DNA from: JAJPHF01 sp035293805
GTDB taxonomy: Bacteria; Chloroflexota; UBA6077; JAJPHF01
DNA: 64,000 nucleotides
Assembly (NCBI GenBank): GCA_035293805.1
Contig: DATGMD010000031.1
Span: forward strand, 124,001 to 188,000
Direction of reading: 5' to 3'
Part shown: piece after piece, positions 14,766-22,719 of the stretch
Layout: each line of letters starts with the position of its first letter
How positions within the stretch are numbered: the first letter of the stretch is position 1
Translations under genes and position numbers: made by a program
The notes under the pieces: model-generated
Database searches by the model: none
What the model was told of the DNA's origin: nothing
Seen by the model: only the letters and a program-made list of their open reading frames with translations

Positions 14766-17750
14766 ATGGCGCGCGGCGGGCGCGCCACCCATCCCGAGTC
14801 TCCGGGCGTCGCCCGGGGCGCGGCGCCAGCCGCGGCGCGGACGCGCGTCGTGCCCGCGCCGCGGCGCGCGTGGACCAACTGGGCCGCGGTCGCGGGGCTC
14901 CTGTTGTTCGTGCTGGCCTTCTACACTCCGCTGACCACCTCGTCCCGCATTCTCTACGATTTCGACGTCTGGGTGTTCTTCTATCCGCTACGCCAGTACG
15001 CCGCGGACGCGCTGCGCCAGGGCCGCTTCCCACTCTGGAACCCGGACGTCTTTCTTGGCAGCCCGTTCTTCGCCAACGCCCAGACCGCGCTGCTCTATCC
15101 CTTCAATGTGGTCTACCTCTTCCTGCCCGTGCCGACCGCCTACACCGTGTCGCTGTGGCTGCACACCTGGCTCGCCGGCGCCTTCACGTACCTGCTGGCG
15201 CGCAGCCGGCTGGGCCTGAGCCTGGCTGCCGCGCTGGTCGCCGCGCTGGCCTTCAGCCTGGGCGGCTTCATGGTGGGCCTGGCGGGCCACGTGAACCAGT
15301 TGCAGGCGGCTGCCTGGCTGCCGCTGCTGGCCTGGCTGCTCTTGGGCGCGATCGCGCGGCGCAGCGTGCGGCTGGCGGCGCTCGGCGCGCTGGCGCTCGC
15401 GGTCCAGGTGCTCGCGGGCCACTCGCAGGAGGTGTATCTCACCCTGGTCGCGCTCGGCGTCGTCGCGCTCGTCGGGGGATGGCGAGGGAAGGATCGCCTG
15501 CGTGCGCTCGCCTGGGCGCTTGGGCTGTATGCGCTCCTGGTGGCGCTCGGCCTCGCGCTGACGGCGGTCCAGCTGCTGCCCACGGCGGAGGTGCAGCGGG
15601 AGGGCATTCGCGGCGGCGGCCTGCCCTACGCCGAGGCCATCTCCTTCTCGCTGCCGCCGCCGCTCCTGTTACGGAGCCTCCTGCCCGGCTTCTGGGATAA
15701 CCCCTTCGGCGAGTACGTCGGCTACGTGGGCACGATCCCGCTGTGCCTGGGCGTGCTGGCCCTAGCGGCGGCGCGCGGCCGCTGGGTGGCGCTGGGCGCC
15801 GCGCTGGCAGGGCTGGGGCTCGTGCTGGCCATCGGCGGCTACAACCCACTCTATCCGCTGCTCTACCAGATCGTGCCCGGCCTGGGCCTGTTTCGGGTCC
15901 CCGCCCGCTGGCTGTTCGTCTACTCGTTCGGCATGGCGCTGCTCGCGGGCTTGGGAGCCGAGTGGGCCTGGCGCGCGGGACGCGCCCGCGCCTGGTGGCG
16001 CACGCTGAGCCGCCGCCGCCTCGTGGCCGTCGCGCTCGTGGTGGGCGCCGCGCTGGCGGCGATCCTGGTGATCTCCCCGCCGCTCGGCGCCCGGCGCTAC
16101 TACGTCGCCTGGATCGGCCTTGGGCTGGTCGCCCTCGCGCTCACGGCGCTCGCGCTCGCGCGCCGGCGGCGCCTGGCGCTAGGGCTGCTGGTGGCCGCGG
16201 TCGCGGCGGAGCTGGTCGCGGCCAGCCTGACCGTCAACTTCCGCAGCGCCATCCCACCCGACGCCTACCGGGCGGCGCGGCCGGTGCTCGCACCGCTGCT
16301 CGCGGACCAGGACCACCATCGCCTGCTCAGTCTGGCGCGCGACGACTACCTGCTGGGCGACATCGCCGCGGGCCAGTTCCGCTATCCCGACTTGCCGCCG
16401 CCGGTGATCGAGAACTACACCGTCGCGAGCAAGCACGACGAGGTGATGACGCCCAACGTGCCCCTCGAATACGGCCTGGCGACCGTCGACGGCTACGACG
16501 GGGGGGTCCTGCCGCTCGCGCGCTGGCTGGGGCTCGCCCGGGCGCTCATCGCCGAGGACGAGCCGCGGGGCGATGGACTGCTGCGCCACCGCCTGCACTA
16601 CCTGCCCGACGAGCGGTGGCTCGACCTGCTGGACGTGCGCTGGGTGCTGACAAGCGCGCTGCAAGACGCCGTCGTGGACGGGGTGCCGTTCGACCGGCTG
16701 GCCACCCGCCGGCTGGCGCCCGGCGAGCAGTACACGCTGCCCGTGACGGCCACTCCCGCCGCCACCGTCGCGCTGCTGTCGTCGGTCGCCGACGCGTCGC
16801 TGCCCGACGGCGCGCTCGTGGGCCGCCTGACGGTGTACGGCACGGATGACAGCGCGCAGGCCTTCGACGTGCGCCTCGGCCAGCAGACGGACCGTGCCGC
16901 GCCCCCCGGCGAGGCGGGCACCGCGCTGCCCTCGGCCCCGCCGCCCGACCCGCGCCTGCGTAACGTGGACTACCTGGTGCGGCTGCCACTGGCACCCGGC
17001 ACGACCGTCGCGCGCCTGGGATTCGCGAACCTGGCGACGACGGGCACCTGGCTGGTGCGGGCGGCCACGCTGCTCCCGGCCGCTGGCGACCCGCGGCCCC
17101 TGCCGCTGACGACCGCGCTGGAGCCGGTGCCGCACGACGACCCGTCGCCCGTCAAGGTGTACCGCGCCCGCAGCGTGGCCGGGCCGGCGCGGCTCGTGCC
17201 GGAGGCGATCGTGGCGGACGACAGTCAGGCGCTGGCCTTCCTGAGCACGCCGCGCTTCGCCCCGGACCGCGTGGCGACGGTGGCGGCCGGGCCGGGCGCT
17301 CACGGGCTCGAGCCGCCGCCCGACCAGCTCCCGCTGTCGGCTGCCGGCGCGGGCGGTGACAGCGTCCGCGTGGTGGAGCGTGCCGCCGAGCGCTGGACGC
17401 TCGAGACGAGCGCCGCCGCGGAGCGGCTGCTGGTGCTCACCGATGCCTTCTTCCCCGGCTGGGAGGCCGCTATCGACAACCAGCCCGCGCCGCTCGTGCG
17501 CGCCGACTATCTGTTCCAGGGCCTCTACGTGCCCGCCGGGACGCATCGTGTCGAGCTGCGGTATCGGCCGCACAGCCTGACCATCGGGCTGCTCGTGAGC
17601 CTGGCGGCCGCGCTCGTCGCCCTCGCCCTCCTGCTGCCGCTCGGGCGGCGGCCAGCGGTCGTCCGCTATCAGCCGGTGCGCCTGCGTCCCGCGCCGCGGC
17701 CGCCCGCTGGCGACGGGCCGTCGGAGGCCGGACCCGCCGCCGATGACTGA
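14766..17750 (+). CDS. YfhO-family polytopic membrane protein
   Basis: A 994-residue integral membrane protein. The conserved YfhO-like N-terminus is visible: LYDFDVWVFFYPLRQYAADA, then FPLWNPDVFLGSPFFANAQT and ALLYPFNVVYLFLP. About a dozen helices follow to residue ~490, then a large soluble domain and a final helix (about 945-965). This arrangement is shared with GT-C-type glycosyltransferases, and YfhO is needed for glycosylation of lipoteichoic acid in Bacillus. Here it probably transfers sugars to a cell-envelope polymer. The ATG is chosen over a GTG 18 bases upstream. The end overlaps scpB by eight bases. Confidence 0.8.
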   Translation: MARGGRATHPESPGVARGAAPAAARTRVVPAPRRAWTNWAAVAGLLLFVLAFYTPLTTSSRILYDFDVWVFFYPLRQYAADALRQGRFPLWNPDVFLGSPFFANAQTALLYPFNVVYLFLPVPTAYTVSLWLHTWLAGAFTYLLARSRLGLSLAAALVAALAFSLGGFMVGLAGHVNQLQAAAWLPLLAWLLLGAIARRSVRLAALGALALAVQVLAGHSQEVYLTLVALGVVALVGGWRGKDRLRALAWALGLYALLVALGLALTAVQLLPTAEVQREGIRGGGLPYAEAISFSLPPPLLLRSLLPGFWDNPFGEYVGYVGTIPLCLGVLALAAARGRWVALGAALAGLGLVLAIGGYNPLYPLLYQIVPGLGLFRVPARWLFVYSFGMALLAGLGAEWAWRAGRARAWWRTLSRRRLVAVALVVGAALAAILVISPPLGARRYYVAWIGLGLVALALTALALARRRRLALGLLVAAVAAELVAASLTVNFRSAIPPDAYRAARPVLAPLLADQDHHRLLSLARDDYLLGDIAAGQFRYPDLPPPVIENYTVASKHDEVMTPNVPLEYGLATVDGYDGGVLPLARWLGLARALIAEDEPRGDGLLRHRLHYLPDERWLDLLDVRWVLTSALQDAVVDGVPFDRLATRRLAPGEQYTLPVTATPAATVALLSSVADASLPDGALVGRLTVYGTDDSAQAFDVRLGQQTDRAAPPGEAGTALPSAPPPDPRLRNVDYLVRLPLAPGTTVARLGFANLATTGTWLVRAATLLPAAGDPRPLPLTTALEPVPHDDPSPVKVYRARSVAGPARLVPEAIVADDSQALAFLSTPRFAPDRVATVAAGPGAHGLEPPPDQLPLSAAGAGGDSVRVVERAAERWTLETSAAAERLLVLTDAFFPGWEAAIDNQPAPLVRADYLFQGLYVPAGTHRVELRYRPHSLTIGLLVSLAAALVALALLLPLGRRPAVVRYQPVRLRPAPRPPAGDGPSEAGPAADD

Positions 17751-18252
17751 GGCCGATCTGGTCGCGCACCTGACCGCGCTGCTCTACGCGGCCGAGGAGC
17801 CGCTGGCGCTGGCGGAGGCGGCGCGCGTGCTCGAGGCGGCGCCGGCCGACGTGGAGGCCGCCGCGGCGCGGCTCGTGGCGGCGCCCCCGCCCGGCCTGGC
17901 GGTACAGCGTCACGCCGGGGCGCTGCGGCTCGTCACGGCGCCCGCCTCGGGGCGCTACGTCGAGCGGCTGCTGGGCGGGCCTGGGGTCACGCGGCTGTCG
18001 CGCGCCGCGCTGGAGGTGCTGGCCATCGTCGCCTACCGCCAGCCCGTCACGCGCGCCGAGGTCGAAGCGCTCCGTGGCGTCAACAGCGAGCGCGCCCTGG
18101 ACACGCTGCTGCGGCGGGGCCTAGTGGCGGAGGTCGGCCGCCGCGACACGGTCGGGCGGCCCGTGCTGCTGGGCACGACCCCGGCCTTTCTGGACTACCT
18201 CGGCCTCGCCGACCTGGCCGACCTCCCACCGCTGGAGACGCCCGCGGGCTAG
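17743..18252 (+). CDS. scpB: Segregation and condensation protein B
   Basis: A 169-residue ScpB with two winged-helix domains. The C-terminal one has the diagnostic ALEVLAIVAYRQPVTRAEVE, then LRGVNSERALDTLLRRGLV and GRPVLLGTTPAFLDYLGL. ScpB binds the ScpA kleisin of the SMC condensin complex in chromosome segregation. scpA normally sits just upstream, but here the neighbour is a YfhO-like gene that overlaps the start by eight bases. scpA is therefore elsewhere, and scpB probably depends on translation of the upstream gene, because only a distant GGAGG precedes its ATG. Confidence 0.92.
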   Translation: MTEADLVAHLTALLYAAEEPLALAEAARVLEAAPADVEAAAARLVAAPPPGLAVQRHAGALRLVTAPASGRYVERLLGGPGVTRLSRAALEVLAIVAYRQPVTRAEVEALRGVNSERALDTLLRRGLVAEVGRRDTVGRPVLLGTTPAFLDYLGLADLADLPPLETPAG

Positions 18253-18259
18253 GCGACGC

Positions 18260-18712
18260 TTAGCCGCGGCGCCCGCGGCTCCAGTACCGGTGGGCGAGCT
18301 TGATCTGCTGCACCACGAACTGCTCGGTCGTGAGCACCGGCCCCTCGGGGGCTTCGACCTGGCAGGTCGCGGCCCGGCCGACTCCGCCGCGCGCCGCGAC
18401 GATCCTGAACTCGCTGCTGTCGCACGCGTCCATCGCGCGGCCGGCGAGGCGCAAGATCACTTCCCAGCGGGCCGTGGGCGGCGTGGGGGCGGGCGGGCGG
18501 CGGCCGCGCAGGCGCGCGCGGGCCTCGGCCATCCTGACGAGCTGTGGCCAGCGGTAGCGGCGCTCGCTGGGATGCGCGGCCATCCGGATGCGCACTCCTT
18601 CCGGCGATACCGTGAGGTGTATCGTGGGCACGTTCCAGGCGTCGGCCACAGCGCCGAGCGCGCGGAGAGTGTCCTGGTAGGTCCACGGCTCGGGCCCCCG
18701 TGGTCGTCGCAC
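18260..18712 (-). CDS. Hypothetical protein
   Basis: A 150-residue protein I do not recognise. It starts with GTG after a GGAGGGCGAGG stretch. The first 60 residues look like an alpha/beta fold (DTLRALGAVADAWNVPTIHL, then VSPEGVRIRMAAHPSERRY). The end (LTTEQFVVQQIKLAHRYWSRG) is helical and basic. It converges on scpB with seven bases between the stop codons. Codon use and the conserved-looking helix ends suggest a real gene. Confidence 0.5.
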   Translation of the reverse strand: MRRPRGPEPWTYQDTLRALGAVADAWNVPTIHLTVSPEGVRIRMAAHPSERRYRWPQLVRMAEARARLRGRRPPAPTPPTARWEVILRLAGRAMDACDSSEFRIVAARGGVGRAATCQVEAPEGPVLTTEQFVVQQIKLAHRYWSRGRRG

Positions 18713-18745
18713 CCTCGCCCTCCGCGCCTGGGCGCCGCAGTCCGT

Positions 18746-18931
18746 CTAGTCCTGCGGGCGCGGCTCGTCCCCGGGCTGGCGCGGCGCCCAGGACACGCAG
18801 GGGCGATCCGGCGGCAGCGCCGAGTGCTCGCGCTCCTCGCCGCAGCGGTAGCAGGCCCAGCGCTGCCAGCCCCCCGCCTGCTCCTCCACCAGCCAGTAGT
18901 GCGGCGGACAGGTCGCAACCGAAACGACCAT
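18746..18931 (-). CDS. Small zinc-ribbon-like protein
   Basis: A 61-residue protein with the pattern C-P-P-H near the start (ATCPPHYWLVEEQAG) and C-Y-R-C-G-E-E-R further on. It is a possible Cys2-His-Cys zinc site around a WQRWACYRCG strand, typical of small zinc-ribbon proteins. The ATG at 18929-18931 is chosen because a strong GGAGGAG lies just upstream; a TTG further up falls inside that site. A C-terminal Pro-rich tail follows. Probably a nucleic-acid or protein-binding adaptor; function unknown. Confidence 0.6.
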   Translation of the reverse strand: MVVSVATCPPHYWLVEEQAGGWQRWACYRCGEEREHSALPPDRPCVSWAPRQPGDEPRPQD

Positions 18932-19140
18932 AGCTAGCTCCTCCAACGCAAACTCGGGCAGCGTCCGAAGATCAAACGCGCGGGCGCGGTCGGCGTGACG
19001 GGCGAGGCATCACGATCAACATACGGCGGCGGGGCGCGGGAAGTGTGGGGTAGATCATGCCGGAAGTGTGAACTAGGTCACTGCGCGCGCCGCCGGCCGG
19101 CGCGACAATGGCGCTGCGCGACACTCAAGGAGGTATGGAG

Positions 19141-19347
19141 ATGGCCCCGACGACCCGACCGATGCCGAAGCGCTGCCCGCGGTGCAATGGGCCGCTGTAC
19201 GTGGGCTACGACGACGACCTGAGCTGCCTGTTCTGCGGCGAGTACGTGTTCGCTAATCCACCGCCGCCGCTCGTGCAGGCGCCGCCCGTGGTGCAGGAGG
19301 GACCACGCAAGCGAGGGCGGCCGCGCAAGAACCCGGTGGCCGCTTAA
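19141..19347 (+). CDS. Small zinc-ribbon protein with a C-terminal AT-hook
   Basis: A 68-residue protein. An N-terminal zinc ribbon (KRCPRCNGPLYVGYDDDLSC, then LFCGEY) has two CxxC pairs. A Pro-rich linker then leads to RKRGRPRKNP, a canonical AT-hook (RGRP core) that binds the minor groove of AT-rich DNA. The second of two nearby ATGs is chosen because AAGGAGG lies seven bases before it and only one base before the first. It stands alone, divergent from the other small zinc protein. A DNA-binding regulator or nucleoid-associated role is likely. Confidence 0.7.
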   Translation: MAPTTRPMPKRCPRCNGPLYVGYDDDLSCLFCGEYVFANPPPPLVQAPPVVQEGPRKRGRPRKNPVAA

Positions 19348-19370
19348 CGCGGCCATCGTCTCGCGCGCGG

Positions 19371-20087
19371 TCAGGCGCGAGCGCTGGCCAGCAAGCGGCC
19401 ACCCTCCGGCCGGGGCATCACGCGCAGCTGGCGCAGCGCCCACCAGAGCGCGGCCTGCGTGCCGTGGATCACGGGCACGCCCAGGTCGCGCTCCAGCTCC
19501 AGCGTGACCGCCTGGAGGTTGCTGCGCGTGCCGAGGAAGATGGCGTCGGCGTTGGGGTGAGCGTCCAGCAGGTCGCGCGCCAGGCGGTAGAACGCGGTCG
19601 GCGCAATCCGGCCGGCCTCGGCCGGATTGCGCACGCTTAGCCCCTGCACGCCGACCGGCGGCAGCCCGGCCTCGGCCAGGTAGGCGGCGATCTGCTGGTT
19701 GATCTCGTCCAGGTAGGCGGTGCCCACGACGGGCCGGCGCGCGCCCAAGTGGCGCAGCCCGTCGACCGACGCCGCCATGCCCGAGGTGACCGGCACGCCG
19801 ACCTGCTTGCTCCAGCCGCGGTTCGCCTCCTGCTCGCCGGCGTAGCCCTGACGCACCGCGAGCGGCACGCCCGCCAGCACCACCGCCTGCGCCCCCTCGC
19901 CGACGACCAGCTCCAGGGCGTTCTGGATGCCCTGCTGGGCGCGGGCGAACTCGGCGCCCTGGTGCGCCCGCACGCCGAGGTTCGCGGCGATGACGCCCAC
20001 GCCGTCGGGCAGCATGTCCTGTAGCTCCGCGGGGAGCTGGATCGTGGAGGGCGAGACGTAGCCGAAGTAGCCGCGCCAGCCGAGCAT
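19371..20087 (-). CDS. Asp/Glu racemase-fold protein (arylmalonate decarboxylase/maleate isomerase-like) lacking catalytic Cys
   Basis: A 238-residue member of the Asp/Glu racemase superfamily. VVGTAYLDEINQQIAAYLAE matches the same helix in the AMDase homologue at 54220. Both catalytic positions differ, however: the first motif reads LAGVPLAVRQG in place of MGTSLSFYKG, and the second reads FLGTRSNLQ where AMDase has SCGGL. Neither Cys used for racemisation, isomerisation or decarboxylation is present. It may bind a dicarboxylate without turnover or use different chemistry. The ATG follows GGAGGAAGGA. It lies 83 bases after the fgd-like gene and is probably co-transcribed with it. Confidence 0.75.
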   Translation of the reverse strand: MLGWRGYFGYVSPSTIQLPAELQDMLPDGVGVIAANLGVRAHQGAEFARAQQGIQNALELVVGEGAQAVVLAGVPLAVRQGYAGEQEANRGWSKQVGVPVTSGMAASVDGLRHLGARRPVVGTAYLDEINQQIAAYLAEAGLPPVGVQGLSVRNPAEAGRIAPTAFYRLARDLLDAHPNADAIFLGTRSNLQAVTLELERDLGVPVIHGTQAALWWALRQLRVMPRPEGGRLLASARA

Positions 20088-20170
20088 AGCGAATCCTTCC
20101 TCCGCACGTGGAACCGAGCCGGCTGGCGGGTGTGGCGCCGCTGCCCCCGCCAGCCGACCGGGCGGTTGGC

Positions 20171-21172
20171 TTAGCCGAAGCGCTTACGCAGGCGGGGGAG
20201 CACGTCGCGCGCGAAGAGGTCCAGGAAGCGCTTCTGGTCCGGCCCCGGCGCGTGGAACACCAGGTGGTCGAAGCCCAGCTGGACGTAGGGCGCGATGCGC
20301 TCGACCATCTCGTCGGGGTCGCTCGTCACGATCCAGCGGCGGTGCGCCTGGTCGGCGACGGTGGCCGCCTTCGCCTCCATCTCGCGCGGGTCGTCGATGC
20401 CCACCTTGTCCTCGGGCGACAGCGCGAGCGCCGCCCAGTAGCGCGTGTCGTGCAGCGCGCGCTCGGCGTCCGTGTCGTAGGAGACTTTCATCTCGATCAT
20501 GCGCTCCAGGCGGGCCGGGTCGCGGCCGGCCTTCTCGGCCCCCTCGGCCAGCTTGGGCAGCAGCGTGTCGCGGTACAGCTCCCAGGCTTTGCCGCTCGTG
20601 CAGATGAGCCCATCGGCCACGCGGCCCGCCAGCAGCGCTGCCGTCGGCCCGGCGGCGGCCACGTACAGCGGCACGCCCTCCTTGGGGCGGTCGTAGACGG
20701 TCGCCTTGTGGGTCTTGTAGTACTGGCCCTCGTAGGTGACCAGCTCGTCGTGCCAGAGGCGCTGCATCAGCTCGACGGCCTCGCGCAGGCGGGCGGCGCG
20801 CTCCTTGAAGCCCGGCCACTCGATCCCGAGCGGCGCGATCTCGTTTAGCGACTCGCCGCTGCCCACGCCAAGGAAGAAGCGGTTGTCGGAAAGCAGCGCC
20901 AGCGTGGCCGCGGCCTGCGCCACGACGGATGGATGGTAGCGGAAGGTGGGCGTCAGCACGCTCGTGCCGATGCGCACGCGCTCGGTGCGCGCGGCCAGCG
21001 CGCCGAGCCAGGGGAAGACGTTGGGCGCGTGGCCGTTGGTGTGCTGCCAGGGCTGGAAGTGGTCGCTGATGGCGACGCTGTCGTAGCCGCGGGCCTCGGC
21101 GTGTACGCTAAAGTCGAGAAGCTCGCGGGGGCCGAACTGTTCGGCCGACGCCTTGTAGCCTAGCTGGAGCAT
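20171..21172 (-). CDS. fgd: F420-dependent glucose-6-phosphate dehydrogenase (FGD) or close homologue
   Basis: A 333-residue luciferase-like TIM-barrel enzyme. It aligns by eye through its whole length with mycobacterial FGD1: LGYKASAEQFGPRELLDFSV, SDHFQPWQH (catalytic His at residue 38), GTSVLTPTFRYHPSVVAQA, FLGVGSGESLNEI (Glu 107), FICTSGK-like LICTSGKAWELY, MIEMKVSYD, RRWIVTSDPDE and HLVFHAPGPDQKRFLDLF. FGD reduces F420 with glucose-6-phosphate and feeds F420H2 to oxidoreductases. Start codon and length match the family, with AGGAGAGG before the ATG. The divergent neighbour is an F420-type enzyme, and cofG/cofH lie at 48-51 kb. Confidence 0.92.
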   Translation of the reverse strand: MLQLGYKASAEQFGPRELLDFSVHAEARGYDSVAISDHFQPWQHTNGHAPNVFPWLGALAARTERVRIGTSVLTPTFRYHPSVVAQAAATLALLSDNRFFLGVGSGESLNEIAPLGIEWPGFKERAARLREAVELMQRLWHDELVTYEGQYYKTHKATVYDRPKEGVPLYVAAAGPTAALLAGRVADGLICTSGKAWELYRDTLLPKLAEGAEKAGRDPARLERMIEMKVSYDTDAERALHDTRYWAALALSPEDKVGIDDPREMEAKAATVADQAHRRWIVTSDPDEMVERIAPYVQLGFDHLVFHAPGPDQKRFLDLFARDVLPRLRKRFG

Positions 21173-21174
21173 GG

Positions 21175-21609
21175 ATGCCTCTCCTGTCTGCCGCGGTCGA
21201 GGCCTTCCTGGGGCAGGCGCGCGTCGCGCACCTCGCCACGGCCGACGCCGCCGGGCAGCCCCACGTGGTGCCCATCGTCTTCGTCGTGCTCGACGGCCGC
21301 CTGTACTCGCCGCTCGACGCCAAGCCGAAGCGCGTGCCCGGCCAGCGCCTCAAGCGCGTCCGCAACCTGGCGGCCAATCCGCGCGTCGCCGTGGTCGTCG
21401 ACCGCTACGCCGAGGACTGGTCGCGGCTCGGCTACGTGCTGTGGCAGGGCCGCGCCCGCCTGCTGGCCGACGGCGCCGAGGCCGACCGGGCGCGCGCCGC
21501 GCTGCGCGCCAAGTACTCTCAGTATACCGACCCCGCGCTCGGACTCGACACGGCCGCCCTCATCGTCGTGGAGGCCGAGCGCGTGGTCGTGTGGGGGAGC
21601 GTCGGCTAG
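21175..21609 (+). CDS. PPOX-class F420-dependent oxidoreductase (TIGR03668-like)
   Basis: A 144-residue split-barrel flavin/deazaflavin-binding protein: RVAHLATADAAGQPHVVPIV, then DAKPKRVPGQRLKRVRNLAA, NPRVAVVVDRYAEDWSRLGY and a C-terminal barrel strand. These match the F420-type pyridoxamine-oxidase-like group in which basic residues (KPKR) hold the F420 tail. It probably uses F420H2 to reduce an unknown substrate. The start ATG is two bases from the start of the divergent fgd gene, with GGAG six bases ahead. Its stop lies within four bases of the convergent cupredoxin gene's stop. Confidence 0.82.
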   Translation: MPLLSAAVEAFLGQARVAHLATADAAGQPHVVPIVFVVLDGRLYSPLDAKPKRVPGQRLKRVRNLAANPRVAVVVDRYAEDWSRLGYVLWQGRARLLADGAEADRARAALRAKYSQYTDPALGLDTAALIVVEAERVVVWGSVG

Positions 21610-22280
21610 TATCCCGGGCCATTCATGGACGGCATGCCGGGCATCATGCCTGGTTGAGCGGGCCCGCCGGGCGCCATGCCGGGCATGGACGGCTCGCCGG
21701 GCGTCGTGCCGGGCATGGACGGCTGGCCGGGCGCCATGCCGGGCGATGGAGACTGGGCCGGCGCCGTGCTGGGCGTCGCGGGTTGGCCGGGCAGGCTGCC
21801 CTGGACCGTGACGTTGCCCGTCATCGTGCCGCCGTCGGCAGCCACGATCGACAGGTAGTCGTAGCTCCCGGGTGTGACGAACCAGGCCTCGCAGCTCTGG
21901 CTAGGCATCAGCACGCCCGAGTCCCAGTGGTCCCAGGCGGTGGTGGAGTGGGGCCGGTTGCCGCGGTTCACCCAGATCACCCGCGTCCCGGCGGGCACGG
22001 TGACCTGAGCGGGGAGGAAGAAGCCGTCGTAGATGCCGATCGTCACACTCGGCAGGTCGGCGATGGCCGCGGCGGGGACGCGCTGCTGGCCGGTGCCGCA
22101 GCCCCGGGTGCGCCCGGCGGCCCGCGCACTGGGACCCGGCATGAGCGGCCCGCCGGGCGGGCCGCTCATGCCAGAGCCGCCGCCGTCGTCGGCCAGCGCC
22201 GGGGCGGCCATCGGCAGCGCGAGCGCGAGGCCCAACGCGAGGGCGAGCGCGATTAGCAAGCTGGCAACCGTTCGGAGCAT
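21606..22280 (-). CDS. Secreted cupredoxin-like protein with Gly/Pro/Met-rich tail
   Basis: A 224-residue exported protein: signal peptide (1-30), a Gly/Pro spacer, one cupredoxin domain (about 75-160) and a repetitive tail of P-G-x-P-S-M-P-G units (about 165-224). The domain has VTVPAGTRVIWVNRGNRPHS with the first copper His (H111), and the usual Met near the end (M153 in GGTMTG). Where a blue-copper protein has Y-x-C-x2-H, the sequence reads YDYLSIVAADG, so the Cys and second His ligands are missing. It may bind Cu(I) through Met-rich repeats or be structural. The ATG at 22278-22280 follows GGAGGTGA. Confidence 0.75.
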   Translation of the reverse strand: MLRTVASLLIALALALGLALALPMAAPALADDGGGSGMSGPPGGPLMPGPSARAAGRTRGCGTGQQRVPAAAIADLPSVTIGIYDGFFLPAQVTVPAGTRVIWVNRGNRPHSTTAWDHWDSGVLMPSQSCEAWFVTPGSYDYLSIVAADGGTMTGNVTVQGSLPGQPATPSTAPAQSPSPGMAPGQPSMPGTTPGEPSMPGMAPGGPAQPGMMPGMPSMNGPGY

Positions 22281-22719
22281 GATTGTCACCTCCGGTCGCT
22301 GCGACGGCGCCGGGTGGAACTTGCCGGCAGCCGCCACGCGGGGCCGCGCCCCGCGCACCGCCGCTGGAGCCACGCCCGCTCCAGCCAGAGGACCGGTCCT
22401 CTTGCCTCCAGTATACGCACGCCCCGTCGGGTGGTATAGGCACCCGCGCGGCGCGGTAACACACCGCGGGGGTGGGCCGAGTGTAGCAGGGCGACTGGAA
22501 ATCGGCCCGGGGAGGGTCCGCCGGGGCGGAGCAAGGAGCGCGTTGGCCGGGGGCAGCGCGACCGGATGGGGCGGAGCAAGGAGCGCCTTGCCCGGCGCGG
22601 GCGCAGCGCGCCGGGGCGCCGCAAGCGGCGCCCCTACGCCGGATGGCTGGTGTAGGGGCGCCGCTGTTGCGTCGTGCGACCTTGGCGGCGGGCCGAACGC
22701 TTCGAGCGAGTCGGGCCGC
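22281..22719. other. Intergenic region with direct repeats and a hairpin, no gene seen
   Basis: This 440-base gap holds a direct repeat (GGGGCGGAGCAAGGAGCGC at about 22523 and again at about 22569) and a 13-bp perfect inverted repeat, GCGGCGCCCCTAC at 22625-22637 and GTAGGGGCGCCGC at 22652-22664, with a 14-base loop. The hairpin lies downstream of the minus-strand hydrolase gene and may end its transcript, though no T-run follows. No coding sequence is convincing. Confidence 0.55.

Noticed and set aside
18260..19347. Zinc-ribbon genes and AT-hook gene as one toxin-antitoxin-like module
   Set aside because: The genes are on different strands with separate ribosome sites and show no toxin fold.
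22625..22664. Intrinsic terminator for the cysteine hydrolase gene
   Set aside because: A 13-bp stem exists, but the loop is long and no T-run follows in either direction; recorded only as part of the intergenic repeats.
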